11,519 nt of DNA from an uncultured Collinsella sp. Its GTDB lineage: Bacteria; Actinomycetota; Coriobacteriia; Coriobacteriales; Coriobacteriaceae. A program made the position numbers and the translations under genes. Under the pieces are notes generated by a model, which made no database searches, had not been told where the DNA came from, and saw only the letters and a list, made by a program, of their open reading frames with translations. The DNA lies in NCBI GenBank assembly GCA_934630385.1, contig CAKTWE010000057.1, positions 1 to 11,519 on the forward strand. Direction: 5' to 3'. Positions within the stretch are counted from its first letter, which is position 1, and each line of letters opens with the position of its first letter. Shown one piece after another: positions 1 through 6,344 of the stretch.

Positions 1-6
1 GGTCAT
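1..6 (-). CDS. Possible start of a gene running off the left edge
   Basis: On the minus strand an ATG at 6-4 is preceded by a purine-rich AAGGGGG at about 17-11, with four bases between, which looks like a ribosome binding site. It lies 56 bases after the uppP stop codon on the same strand, and I see no terminator between them, so it could be a co-transcribed downstream gene. Only two codons (Met-Thr) are visible, so nothing can be said about the product and the call rests on the ribosome binding site alone. Confidence 0.3.
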
Positions 7-62
7 GCCGCCCCCTTTGAATGACAAGTTGTCGCCCCGGCCGCCGCGCAGCGTCGACTAAG

Positions 63-1046
63 TTAGAGGCCGAGCATAGGCTCCAGGACGAAGAAGTACG
101 CAAGCACCACGATGCCCAGGACAATGCGGTAGACGCCGAAACATTTAAAATCGTGACGGCGGACGAAGCCCATGAGCCACTTGATGGCGATGAGCGAAAC
201 CACAAAGGCGACGATGCAGCCCACGCCCAGGATGGCGACCTCGTTGGCACCAAACGTACCGCCCTTAACGAAGTACTTGACCAGCTTGAGCGCACTCGCA
301 CCAAACATGACGGGGATAGCCAGGAAGAACGTGAACTTAGACGCCACCGAGCGCGTGCAGCCCAGCAACAGGCCGCCGATGATGGTGGAGCCGGAACGCG
401 ATGTGCCCGGCACCAGCGACAGAACCTGGAAGCAGCCAATGCCCAGCGCGGTCTTCCAGCTTAGGTCCTCAAGCGTCGCAATGGAGCCAAAGTCGAGGTC
501 TTCGTCATCGTTGCCCGAATCCTCGACGGCAGTCGCAGCAGGCGCCGCAAAGTGTGCACCGGCGGGACGCCCGCCCGCCACAACGGCGCGTGAACCAAAC
601 GACCCCGCGAATGTCATCTCTTCGCGCTTGCGGGCGCGCCAGTTCTCGATCACGATGAACAGCACACCGTAGACGATGAGTGCCAGCGCCACGACGGGAG
701 CGTTGTAGAAATGCTCCTCCATCCAGTCGTTGAGCGGCAGGCCAATCGCCGCAGCGGGAATACAGCCGAGCACAATCTTGCCCCACAGTACCCATGTGTC
801 GCGACGACCCTCCTTGCCCTTGCTAGGCGAGAACGGGTTGAGGTCGTAGAAGAACAGTACGCAGACGGCCAATATGGCACCAAGCTGAATCACGACCAGG
901 AACATATTCCAGAACGTCTCGCTCACGTTCATCTTGACGAACTCGTCTACCAAGATCATGTGGCCCGTCGACGAAACGGGCAGCCATTCGGTAATGCCCT
1001 CGACCAGGCCCATGAAGGCAGATTTTAGAAGCTCGATAATATCCAA
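63..1046 (-). CDS. uppP: Undecaprenyl-diphosphate phosphatase UppP (BacA)
   Basis: This integral membrane enzyme removes a phosphate from undecaprenyl diphosphate, recycling the lipid carrier for peptidoglycan and wall polymers; overexpression gives bacitracin resistance in known bacteria. Both family motifs are present: EGITEWLPVSSTGH near residues 16-29 (E16, E20 and H29, one off the E. coli numbering) and PGTSRSGSTIIGG at 213-225, with the conserved Arg at 217. Several hydrophobic segments fill the rest. I start it at TTG 1046, giving the usual MDIIELL N-terminus, because GAGGGGG lies five bases upstream; the in-frame GTG at 1067 would add seven unusual residues. At 327 residues it is longer than the usual 265-280. 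The excess is a hydrophilic Ala/Gly/Asp-rich loop at about 139-196, just before the second motif. It is divergent from the universal stress gene. Confidence 0.96.
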   Translation of the reverse strand: MDIIELLKSAFMGLVEGITEWLPVSSTGHMILVDEFVKMNVSETFWNMFLVVIQLGAILAVCVLFFYDLNPFSPSKGKEGRRDTWVLWGKIVLGCIPAAAIGLPLNDWMEEHFYNAPVVALALIVYGVLFIVIENWRARKREEMTFAGSFGSRAVVAGGRPAGAHFAAPAATAVEDSGNDDEDLDFGSIATLEDLSWKTALGIGCFQVLSLVPGTSRSGSTIIGGLLLGCTRSVASKFTFFLAIPVMFGASALKLVKYFVKGGTFGANEVAILGVGCIVAFVVSLIAIKWLMGFVRRHDFKCFGVYRIVLGIVVLAYFFVLEPMLGL

Positions 1047-1051
1047 AGGGA

Positions 1052-1058
1052 CCCCCTC
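1052..1058 (-). promoter_or_regulatory. Ribosome binding site that fixes the uppP start
   Basis: GAGGGGG is read on the minus strand five bases before the TTG at 1046. It lies inside the coding sequence that would result from the upstream GTG at 1067, so it argues for the TTG start. Confidence 0.65.
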
Positions 1059-1067
1059 GTTTAACAC

Positions 1068-1284
1068 CCGCCGATAGATGTTTCTGCGGACGGTGCGGGC
1101 GATGTCCCATTATCAACCGTTGGCGACGCGCACATGCCAACCCTTACCAAAAATCTCGTCCGTTCACAGAATTGCAGGCGGTCAAACTGAAATCCTTGGG
1201 TATAACTGCAACAAGGTAAAGTGTCCGGCGGACTGCGCACCCGTGGCCGCCCGACGCACGAGCCCCGCGCCCGTGCGATAGACC
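1068..1284. other. Divergent promoter region between uppP and usp
   Basis: This gap of about 220 bases must hold promoters for both flanking genes. Candidate -10 elements are TATAAC at 1201-1206 for the plus-strand stress gene and GATAAT (plus-strand ATTATC at 1109-1114) for uppP. Neither has a convincing -35 at 16-18 bases; TTGGCA stands 20 bases before the second. An inverted repeat, TTGGC-N11-GCCAA, lies at 1120-1140, between the -35 and -10 candidates for uppP. No RNA gene or small coding region is supported. Confidence 0.4.
1120..1140. promoter_or_regulatory. Inverted repeat TTGGC-N11-GCCAA, possible operator
   Basis: The two five-base arms at 1120-1124 and 1136-1140 are perfect inverted copies separated by 11 bases. 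The site lies about 75 bases upstream of the uppP start and about 155 bases upstream of the usp start. Size and symmetry suit a dimeric regulator, but no regulator is identified. Confidence 0.3.
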
Positions 1285-1296
1285 AAGGAGGAAACC

Positions 1297-1734
1297 ATGA
1301 ACGAGGGCTACACCAAGGTATTTGTTTCACTCGACGGTACTGAGCAGCAGGATTTTGTGCTCGCACGCGCCATCAAGGTGGCCGCAAACAACGGCGCAAA
1401 GCTGATTATCGGTCACGTGATCGACTCCACAGCGCTCGAGAGTGCGGGGGCTTACCCGGTCGACTTAGTCAACGGCTTGGAGGAGGCCTTTAACAACTCC
1501 ATCGCGAAGCAGCTCGAGGAGGCCAAGGCTAATCCCGATATCCCCGAGGTCGAAGTCATGATTCGCACCGGTCGTATTCGTGAGACGCTAAAGGACGAGA
1601 TGCTCGACGTGGTCAAGCCCGATCTGGTGCTCTGCGGTGCCCGCGGTCTGTCCTCGATTAAGTACGCGCTCCTAGGTTCGATTTCGACGTTCCTGCTGCG
1701 CAATACGGACTGCGACATTCTGGTCGTGAAGTAG
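1297..1734 (+). CDS. Universal stress protein, UspA family
   Basis: A single-domain cytoplasmic Usp of 145 residues, the usual length. Members of this family accumulate under starvation and stress, and the ATP-binding branch probably senses energy state. The ATP-binding signature G-x2-G-x9-G-S is intact at residues 114-128 (GARGLSSIKYALLGS), followed by the hydrophobic C-terminal strand ILVVK. The N-terminal strand KVFVSLDGT carries the expected Asp13. A strong AAGGAGGA at 1285-1292, four bases before ATG 1297, fixes the start. It is a single-gene unit: uppP is divergent upstream, and a perfect rho-independent terminator follows at 1882-1915, after a large hairpin. The exact stress or partner cannot be read from sequence. 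Confidence 0.95.
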   Translation: MNEGYTKVFVSLDGTEQQDFVLARAIKVAANNGAKLIIGHVIDSTALESAGAYPVDLVNGLEEAFNNSIAKQLEEAKANPDIPEVEVMIRTGRIRETLKDEMLDVVKPDLVLCGARGLSSIKYALLGSISTFLLRNTDCDILVVK

Positions 1735-1747
1735 CGTTGCTCCCACC

Positions 1748-1840
1748 GGCCGCGGGGCCTGCGGGGTTTCCACGGGCACGTCCTCGCCGCTTTGCGGCTG
1801 CGGGATGTGCCCTTAGGAAACCCCTCCCGGCCCCGCGGCC
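1748..1840. repeat. 93-base multi-arm hairpin downstream of usp
   Basis: The stretch folds back along its whole length. The outer arms are 1748-1759 and 1829-1840 (GGCCGCGGGGCC with its complement, 12 bp perfect). Next come 1763-1771 with 1816-1824 (GGGGTTTCC, 9 bp perfect), then 1774-1784 with 1802-1812 (11 bp including G-T pairs), then a tip of GCCGC-TTT-GCGGC at 1786-1798. Only short mismatched joints separate the arms. No T tract follows, so it is not a standard terminator; the true terminator comes 42 bases later. It could be a structured 3' UTR, a small RNA, or a dispersed palindromic repeat. Confidence 0.8.
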
Positions 1841-1881
1841 TTCGCAGCCTTACTTCAGCGAGTTGGCTGATGGAAAAATGG

Positions 1882-1915
1882 CGTGCCGCCCCGTTTGGGG
1901 CGGCACGTTTTTGTT
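1882..1915 (+). terminator. Rho-independent terminator of usp
   Basis: An 11 bp perfect stem, CGTGCCGCCCC (1882-1892) with GGGGCGGCACG (1897-1907), is closed by a GTTT loop and followed by TTTTTGTT. It ends transcription of the stress gene. The tail is then repeated: GGCACGTTTTTGTTAT at 1902-1917 recurs with one extra T at 1918-1934. Confidence 0.93.
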
Positions 1916-1962
1916 ATGGCACGTTTTTTGTTATGGGAGATCCATTTGAGCCTCATAGTTAT

Positions 1963-1980
1963 GTTCACGTTCGGGAACAT
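1963..1980. repeat. 18-base direct repeat, copy 1
   Basis: GTTCACGTTCGGGAACAT occurs here and again, identical, at 2002-2019, 39 bases from start to start. Extending left by two bases gives ATGTTC-N8-GAACAT, a dyad like a protein-binding site. It lies between the usp terminator and the end of the histidine kinase gene, so it is not in an obvious promoter. Confidence 0.75.
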
Positions 1981-2001
1981 GGCGCCAGTTGCCTTAGCTA
2001 A

Positions 2002-2019
2002 GTTCACGTTCGGGAACAT
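2002..2019. repeat. 18-base direct repeat, copy 2
   Basis: A perfect second copy of the 18-mer at 1963-1980. The dyad is shorter here (GTTC-N8-GAAC) because the flanking bases differ. It lies 28 bases beyond the 3' end of the histidine kinase gene. Two copies with a 21-base spacer are too few and too closely spaced for a CRISPR array. Confidence 0.75.
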
Positions 2020-2046
2020 AGCCGTCCGCGCCGCAAGACGGCCCGG

Positions 2047-3090
2047 CTACTCGAAATATTGAAACTTGTTCGTTGAGAAGGCGAATGTTACGACGAAGCC
2101 TTCGCCTGGCTCCGATGCCGCGGTGACGTCGATGCCCATCTTGGAGCACAGGCGCGCCACTAGGTAAAGGCCGATGCCCGTTGCGCGCTTGGTGGCGCGG
2201 CCGTTGTCGCCGGTAAAGCCCTTCTCGAACACGCGCGGCAGGTCGGCCGCGCTCACGCCGCAGCCGTTGTCCGCGACGGTGAGTTCGATGCGCTCGCTTG
2301 CCAGGCCCTCGTCCAGCAACGCACCCGAAAACTCGATCTTTGCGCCGTCCTCACGCGCATATTTAATGCTGTTCTGAATGAGCTGGCCCAGAATAAACTC
2401 GAGCCACTTCTCGTCGGTAAAGACCTCAAAGTCGAGGTTCTCGCACACCGGAGCCACGTGCGCCGCGATGAGCTCGCGTGCGTTGGCTTTAATCGCACCC
2501 GTCACCAAGGTCTTGAGATCCCAGCGGCGAATCAAGTAGTCGCGCTCCACGACTTCCGAGCGCGCGTAGTACAGCGCCTGGTCGATATAACGCTCCACGC
2601 GAGCCAGCTCGCGGCCCAAATCATCCACGCGCGACAGGTCGTCTTCGCTGGCGTCCAGGTTTTCCAAAATCAGATGGGCCGCCGCCAGGGGCAACTTGGC
2701 CTCGTGGACCCAGCTCTCGATATAGTCGCGGTAGTCATCGGTCTGGCGTCGGCCTTCCGCCACCTCATCGCATGCCGCCTTGCCCACGCGACGCAAGACC
2801 TCGTATTCGAGCTCGCCCTCGGCATAGGTCGGGCACTGGACCATCTCCTGTACCCATGCGGGGCTTTCCAGCTCCTCGGCCGCGCGCTCCAGCTGATGCA
2901 GAAAACGACGACGGCGCACATATTCGATCACAATGCCCAGCATGCCAAAGATAAAGGACACACCGACCGCCACGACCACGATGGAAACGGGAGCACCGGC
3001 GACCGTCAGCACAAAGCAACTCAGCAGCACACCGCACGTCCACACGGCGACGGGAAGCAGCGCATCTTTAAAGAACTTGCCAAACGACAT
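2047..3090 (-). CDS. Sensor histidine kinase, BceS-like (intramembrane-sensing)
   Basis: This is the membrane kinase of a two-component system. It has two transmembrane segments at about residues 11-32 and 35-56, joined by only a few residues, so it has no extracellular sensor domain. The HisKA-type helix carries the phospho-acceptor His129 in ESWVHEAKLPLAAAHL, close to the WVHE-K-TPL form of BceS kinases. The ATPase domain has its N box (QLIQNSIKY, N240), G1 box (DNGCG at 274-278), F box (RVFEKGF) and G2 box (TGIGLYL at 304-310). All catalytic elements look intact. Its 347 residues are close to the usual 330-350. ATG 3090 lies nine bases after the regulator gene's stop, and the AGGGG ribosome site overlaps that stop, so the two are co-transcribed. 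Known BceS kinases signal with a BceAB-type transporter; none is in this window. Confidence 0.92.
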   Translation of the reverse strand: MSFGKFFKDALLPVAVWTCGVLLSCFVLTVAGAPVSIVVVAVGVSFIFGMLGIVIEYVRRRRFLHQLERAAEELESPAWVQEMVQCPTYAEGELEYEVLRRVGKAACDEVAEGRRQTDDYRDYIESWVHEAKLPLAAAHLILENLDASEDDLSRVDDLGRELARVERYIDQALYYARSEVVERDYLIRRWDLKTLVTGAIKANARELIAAHVAPVCENLDFEVFTDEKWLEFILGQLIQNSIKYAREDGAKIEFSGALLDEGLASERIELTVADNGCGVSAADLPRVFEKGFTGDNGRATKRATGIGLYLVARLCSKMGIDVTAASEPGEGFVVTFAFSTNKFQYFE

Positions 3091-3099
3091 AGCCGGCCC

Positions 3100-3771
3100 C
3101 TAGACCGAATAGCCTTGGCCGCGATGCGTCGTCAAATACCCCTTGATGCCGATTTTTTCGAGCGTCGTGCGCAGGCGGTTGATGTTGACGGTGAGTGTGT
3201 TGTCGTCCACGAAGGCATCGGAGTCCCACAGGTCCTGCATAATGGCCGAGCGCGAGACAATCTTGCCCGCGCGGCCCAGAAGCAGCGAGAGGATACGCAG
3301 CTCGTTTTTGGTGAGCTCGGTGCTAGTGCCGGTTTGCGTGTTGGTGACCATGGAGCGGGCGAGGTCGAGCTCCAGCCCCTTGTGGACGAGCGTGCTGCGC
3401 TCGCCCGCCGCCGCGGTGCGACGCAGCAGTGCGTTGATGCGCGCCACGAGCACGCGCGCGCTATAGGGCTTGGGAACAAAGTCGTCCGCGCCGAGCGTCA
3501 TGGACATGACCTCGTCGATCTCGGTCGTGCGCGACGTGAGGACGATGATGGGGACCTCGGATTCGCGACGGACTTCATGGCAGATGTGCTGGCCGTCTTT
3601 GACGGGAAGTGTCAGGTCGAGCAGCACCAGATCGGGAGCGGCAGCAAGAATATCGCGCGAAACGTGCTCGAACGATTCGCAGGCCTCGACCTCAAAACCG
3701 GCACGGGCAAGGATGTCGGCAAGCTCGCGACGGATAGGCTCGTCGTCCTCAACGACATAGATCAGCGCCAT
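3100..3771 (-). CDS. Response regulator, OmpR/BceR-like winged-helix
   Basis: This is the DNA-binding partner of the downstream kinase. The receiver domain (about 1-115) has the acidic pair D9-D10, the phospho-acceptor D52 in LLDLTLP, T79 and K101 in the KPY motif. The output domain (about 130-223) is an OmpR winged helix, with ELTKNELRILSLLL, the recognition helix NTLTVNINRLRTTLEKIG and the C-terminal wing HRGQGYSV. I start it at ATG 3771, giving MALIYVVEDD, because GGGAGG at 3781-3776 lies four bases upstream; a TTG at 3792 would add seven residues ahead of that site. It is the first gene of the pair. An imperfect palindrome lies about 43-78 bases upstream and may be an autoregulatory site. 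Its targets are unknown; in relatives these are usually peptide-antibiotic transporter genes. Confidence 0.94.
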   Translation of the reverse strand: MALIYVVEDDEPIRRELADILARAGFEVEACESFEHVSRDILAAAPDLVLLDLTLPVKDGQHICHEVRRESEVPIIVLTSRTTEIDEVMSMTLGADDFVPKPYSARVLVARINALLRRTAAAGERSTLVHKGLELDLARSMVTNTQTGTSTELTKNELRILSLLLGRAGKIVSRSAIMQDLWDSDAFVDDNTLTVNINRLRTTLEKIGIKGYLTTHRGQGYSV

Positions 3772-3775
3772 GTGT

Positions 3776-3781
3776 CCTCCC
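3776..3781 (-). promoter_or_regulatory. Ribosome binding site that fixes the response regulator start
   Basis: GGGAGG, read on the minus strand, stands four bases before ATG 3771. It would lie inside the coding sequence if the upstream TTG at 3792 or ATG at 3783 were used. Confidence 0.6.
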
Positions 3782-3813
3782 ATTTCGCGCAACTTGCACC
3801 TTCCACACCATTA

Positions 3814-3849
3814 TGCCCACGGCGTCGCAGCGATACGACCCCGTGGGCA
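3814..3849. promoter_or_regulatory. 36-base palindrome upstream of the response regulator
   Basis: TGCCCACGG (3814-3822) pairs with CCGTGGGCA (3841-3849). After one mismatch the pairing continues with GTCG (3824-3827) against CGAC (3836-3839) around an eight-base loop. On the minus strand a -10-like CATAAT (plus-strand ATTATG at 3810-3815) overlaps the proximal end of the palindrome, so a bound protein would cover the promoter. No T tract follows on either strand, so it is not a terminator. An operator, perhaps for the adjacent regulator, is an inference. Confidence 0.5.
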
Positions 3850-3940
3850 ACTAATATGACAAAAGTGTTCGGTAGCCTTGAGAGAAAAGAGGGACCCTCT
3901 GGCCTAAACCGATCGGCCCCATCACTTCGACCTCGAGCCT

Positions 3941-5071
3941 CTACTCGAGCGTACGCATGTACGCAGAGATGGCATCCAGGCCCTTCTGCAGGTCGTCGGT
4001 GTTATCGGAGTATGCATAGCCGATGCGCATGCTCTTGGGCTCCTCAAAGCAATCGCCCGGGGTGACGAGCGCGCCGGACTTCTTAATCATGTCGATGCAG
4101 AACGTCCTGGAGTCGATGTCGTAGTCGTAATACACGAGCGCGGTGGTACCCGCCTCGGGCTTGACGAACGACAGGTGCGGCTCGCTCTCGACCCACTTCT
4201 CCAGAACAGCAAGGTTCTGACGGACGATGCGACGGCTGCGCTCAAGGATCACGGAAGCGTTGCCCAGAATCAGCTCCGCCACCGACTCGCTGAATATGCC
4301 GGCGGAAATCAGGTTGTAGTCGCGATGCGAGAGCAGCGCGCGACGGAGCTCCGGGCTCTTGGTGACCACCCAGCCCAGACGCAGGCCGGCGAACGACCAG
4401 ACCTTGGACATGGATGCGGTGGCGATGGCCTTGTCGTACAGGTCGACCACAGACTCGGAGTACTCATCCGTCTGGGTAAGCAGACGGTAGACCTCGTCGC
4501 AGAGCAGCCACGCGTCGTGTTTGCGTGCGACCTCGACAATCGCCTTGAGCGTATCGGTGTCGAGCAGGGCGCCCGTGGGGTTGTCCGGGTTATTGATGCA
4601 GATGAGCTTGGTATCGTCGGTCACCAGAGCATCGAGCGCGTCGACGTCGACGTGGTAGCCGTTCTTGCGATCGAGCTGAAGGATATCGACCTTCGCACCG
4701 CACATCTCGGGAATCGAGTAAAGCTGCTGGTAGGTGGGCTTGACGGAGACTACGTGATCGCCCGGTTCGACGAGCGTGGAAATAACCAGGGAGTTGGCAC
4801 CGGTCGCGCCGTGCGTGGGCACGATATGCCCGGGCTCGACCGTCTTATAGAGACGCGCGACCCCCTCGAGGAAGCCGGGCTGCCCCTCGATGTCTCCGTA
4901 GGTGAATCGGCGCGAGCACAGGCTATCGAGCCACGCCTTCTTGTCGGTGTTCGTAAGCTCGAACAGCTGGTCGAGCGTAAGGGAGTAGACGCACGTCTCC
5001 GCAACGTTGTGGGTGCACTTGGTCTCCCACTCGTTCATCCACTGCTCGACGGCGAAATCCTTGATCTGCAT
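3941..5071 (-). CDS. Class I/II PLP-dependent aminotransferase
   Basis: A cytoplasmic fold type I aminotransferase of 376 residues, the usual length for the aspartate/aromatic superfamily. The PLP set is complete: NNPDNPTG at 160-167 (N164 near the cofactor ring), DEVY at 192-195 (D192 for the pyridine nitrogen, Y195 for its O3'), the Schiff-base Lys223 in SMSKVWSFAGLRLGW, the phosphate-contacting Arg231, and a C-terminal Arg349 in SMRIGY for the substrate carboxylate. ATG 5071 is preceded by AAGGAAAGGAAA. It starts 24 bases after the cyclodeaminase-family gene on the same strand, so the two probably form one operon. The pairing suggests a shared amino-acid pathway. The substrate cannot be told from sequence: aromatic, alanine/aspartate or an arginine-derived substrate are all possible. 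Confidence 0.92.
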   Translation of the reverse strand: MQIKDFAVEQWMNEWETKCTHNVAETCVYSLTLDQLFELTNTDKKAWLDSLCSRRFTYGDIEGQPGFLEGVARLYKTVEPGHIVPTHGATGANSLVISTLVEPGDHVVSVKPTYQQLYSIPEMCGAKVDILQLDRKNGYHVDVDALDALVTDDTKLICINNPDNPTGALLDTDTLKAIVEVARKHDAWLLCDEVYRLLTQTDEYSESVVDLYDKAIATASMSKVWSFAGLRLGWVVTKSPELRRALLSHRDYNLISAGIFSESVAELILGNASVILERSRRIVRQNLAVLEKWVESEPHLSFVKPEAGTTALVYYDYDIDSRTFCIDMIKKSGALVTPGDCFEEPKSMRIGYAYSDNTDDLQKGLDAISAYMRTLE

Positions 5072-5095
5072 TGTCGTTTCCTTTCCTTGACTTTC

Positions 5096-6127
5096 TTACA
5101 GTTCCACCACGGTGCCCAGCCCCGCCTCGACGGCGCGGTCGTAGGCGATTTTCGATGCCGAAAGGTCCTGAACGGCGATGCCCGACGTATCGAACACCGT
5201 CACCTGCTCGTCATCCGAACGCCCCGTAGCCGTGCCGGCGATGACTTCGCCGAGCTCCGCTTTGATGTCCTCTGGCGTGATGGCACCCTCGGCAACCGGA
5301 ATCTCCAGCTCGCCGGACGCGACCGATTGCTCGCGGTCGTCGACGTAAACAGCGGCACGGGCGACAAGTGCCGAGGCGAGCTCCTGCTTGCCGGGCATGT
5401 CGGCACCGACGCAGGAGATATGCGCACCGGGGCGCACCCATGCATCGGGGATGATGGGCTTGGTCGCCGGCGTGATCGTCACGATGATGTCGGCCTCGGC
5501 CGCGGCACCTTGGCCGTCGGCCGTCGCCTCGATGGAATAGGTGGATGCCTCGCGAGCATGCTCGCAGGCGCCCAAGATATGGGCGACCTCGTCTCGCATG
5601 CGCTCGACGCGGGCCTCGGGCGCGGCATCGGAAACCGGCTCCCATACCTTGACCTCGCCCACTTTGGGACAGGCGGCGAGCACGCCCGCCACCATATAGG
5701 TGCTCATATGACCGGCACCCGCAACAAGTAGCTTGGACGCATCCGCCCGAGCCAGCCACTTGGCGCCGAGCGCAGCGGCGGCACCGGTACGAAGTCCAGT
5801 GACAGCGGAGGCATTAAGCAGCGCCAACGGCTCGCCCGTCGCGTTGTCGCACAGCAGCGTGGTGCCAAAGATCTCGGGCAGCCCCTTTTTAGGATTCTGA
5901 GAGAACCAAGCAGTGAGCTTCAGGCCGAAGAGGCCGCTTCCCGCCAACTCGCCCGAGCGGATATCCATATCGGCCACGCCGGGTTCGAACTGCTCATATA
6001 CCATCGGCCACGCAACACCCTTGCCCGTTGCCTTCTGGCGATATGCCTCCTCCACGGCAGCGATTGCATCCTCGATCGTCAGCACCTTGGAAACTTCCTC
6101 GGCCGAAAGCACCACCATCTGCCCCAT
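5096..6127 (-). CDS. Ornithine cyclodeaminase / mu-crystallin family protein
   Basis: Members of this NAD(P)-dependent family include ornithine cyclodeaminase (ornithine to proline plus ammonia), archaeal alanine dehydrogenase, SbnB-type and imine-reducing enzymes. Visible signatures, numbered from the chosen start, are K70 in GLFGLKLTAW and R113 in VTGLRTGAAAALGAKWLAR, matching the substrate-binding Lys and Arg of the family. The Rossmann loop is VAGAGHMSTYM at about 136-146, where a His and a Ser replace commoner small residues. GADMPGKQEL at about 241-250 holds the catalytic-type Asp, and the C-terminal signature is FDTSGIAVQDLSASKIAYDRA. The length of 343 is normal. I prefer ATG 6127 to ATG 6130 because AAGGAG lies five bases before it rather than two. 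It leads the operon with the aminotransferase and faces a PucR regulator. The motifs fit both true cyclodeaminases and dehydrogenases, so the reaction is open. Confidence 0.9.
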   Translation of the reverse strand: MGQMVVLSAEEVSKVLTIEDAIAAVEEAYRQKATGKGVAWPMVYEQFEPGVADMDIRSGELAGSGLFGLKLTAWFSQNPKKGLPEIFGTTLLCDNATGEPLALLNASAVTGLRTGAAAALGAKWLARADASKLLVAGAGHMSTYMVAGVLAACPKVGEVKVWEPVSDAAPEARVERMRDEVAHILGACEHAREASTYSIEATADGQGAAAEADIIVTITPATKPIIPDAWVRPGAHISCVGADMPGKQELASALVARAAVYVDDREQSVASGELEIPVAEGAITPEDIKAELGEVIAGTATGRSDDEQVTVFDTSGIAVQDLSASKIAYDRAVEAGLGTVVEL

Positions 6128-6162
6128 CATCGCTCCTTTCAGCGAAAGCTTTACGTTGCTTC

Positions 6163-6191
6163 ACTGTACGGTTTAGTAACGATGCCGCCAA
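6163..6191 (-). promoter_or_regulatory. Candidate promoter of the cyclodeaminase/aminotransferase operon
   Basis: Read on the minus strand, TTGGCG (6191-6186) and TACAGT (6168-6163) are separated by exactly 17 bases. Each matches four of six sigma-70 consensus positions. The -10 lies about 36 bases before ATG 6127, giving a short leader. It is the best-spaced promoter I could find in the window. Confidence 0.5.
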
Positions 6192-6207
6192 GGATCATTT
6201 CTTGTTG

Positions 6208-6223
6208 GAATCCACAACGATTC
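6208..6223. promoter_or_regulatory. Inverted repeat GAATC-N6-GATTC, possible PucR-type operator
   Basis: Two five-base arms at 6208-6212 and 6219-6223 form a dyad 16 bases upstream of the candidate -35 of the operon, inside the gap shared with the divergent regulator. That is where an activator of the operon would be expected to bind. The assignment rests on position and symmetry only. Confidence 0.3.
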
Positions 6224-6344
6224 TCAATCTGATATTTTGTTTTATCAGCAGATATTTGAACTTTTTCTCGCATCAACGGCATACAGATGTGCGATTATCC
6301 TATTTATATCGGTACTTATTGTGATGATTTACAAGGTGATGTTG

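Noticed and set aside
1963..2019. Two repeats with a 21-base spacer as a mini CRISPR
   Set aside because: Only two 18-base repeats, a short spacer, and no cas genes nearby.
3885..3900. AGAGGG-A-CCCTCT as terminator of the aminotransferase operon
   Set aside because: The palindrome has only a one-base centre, leaving at most four stable pairs, and the T tract is interrupted. Too weak to list as a feature.
2458..4065. A 535-codon plus-strand open frame across the kinase and regulator genes
   Set aside because: It is an antisense shadow of two clear genes. It is His/Gln/Arg-rich and crosses the intergenic palindrome.
4175..5731. A 518-codon plus-strand open frame across the aminotransferase and cyclodeaminase-family genes
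   Set aside because: It is antisense to two well-supported genes and spans their junction, with no family motif.
6237..6344. N-terminal extension of the PucR regulator with a hydrophobic segment, suggesting a membrane-bound regulator
   Set aside because: There is no ribosome site before ATG 6237, the extension is AT-rich like promoter DNA, and the family N-terminus begins at about 6345 with AAGG correctly placed.
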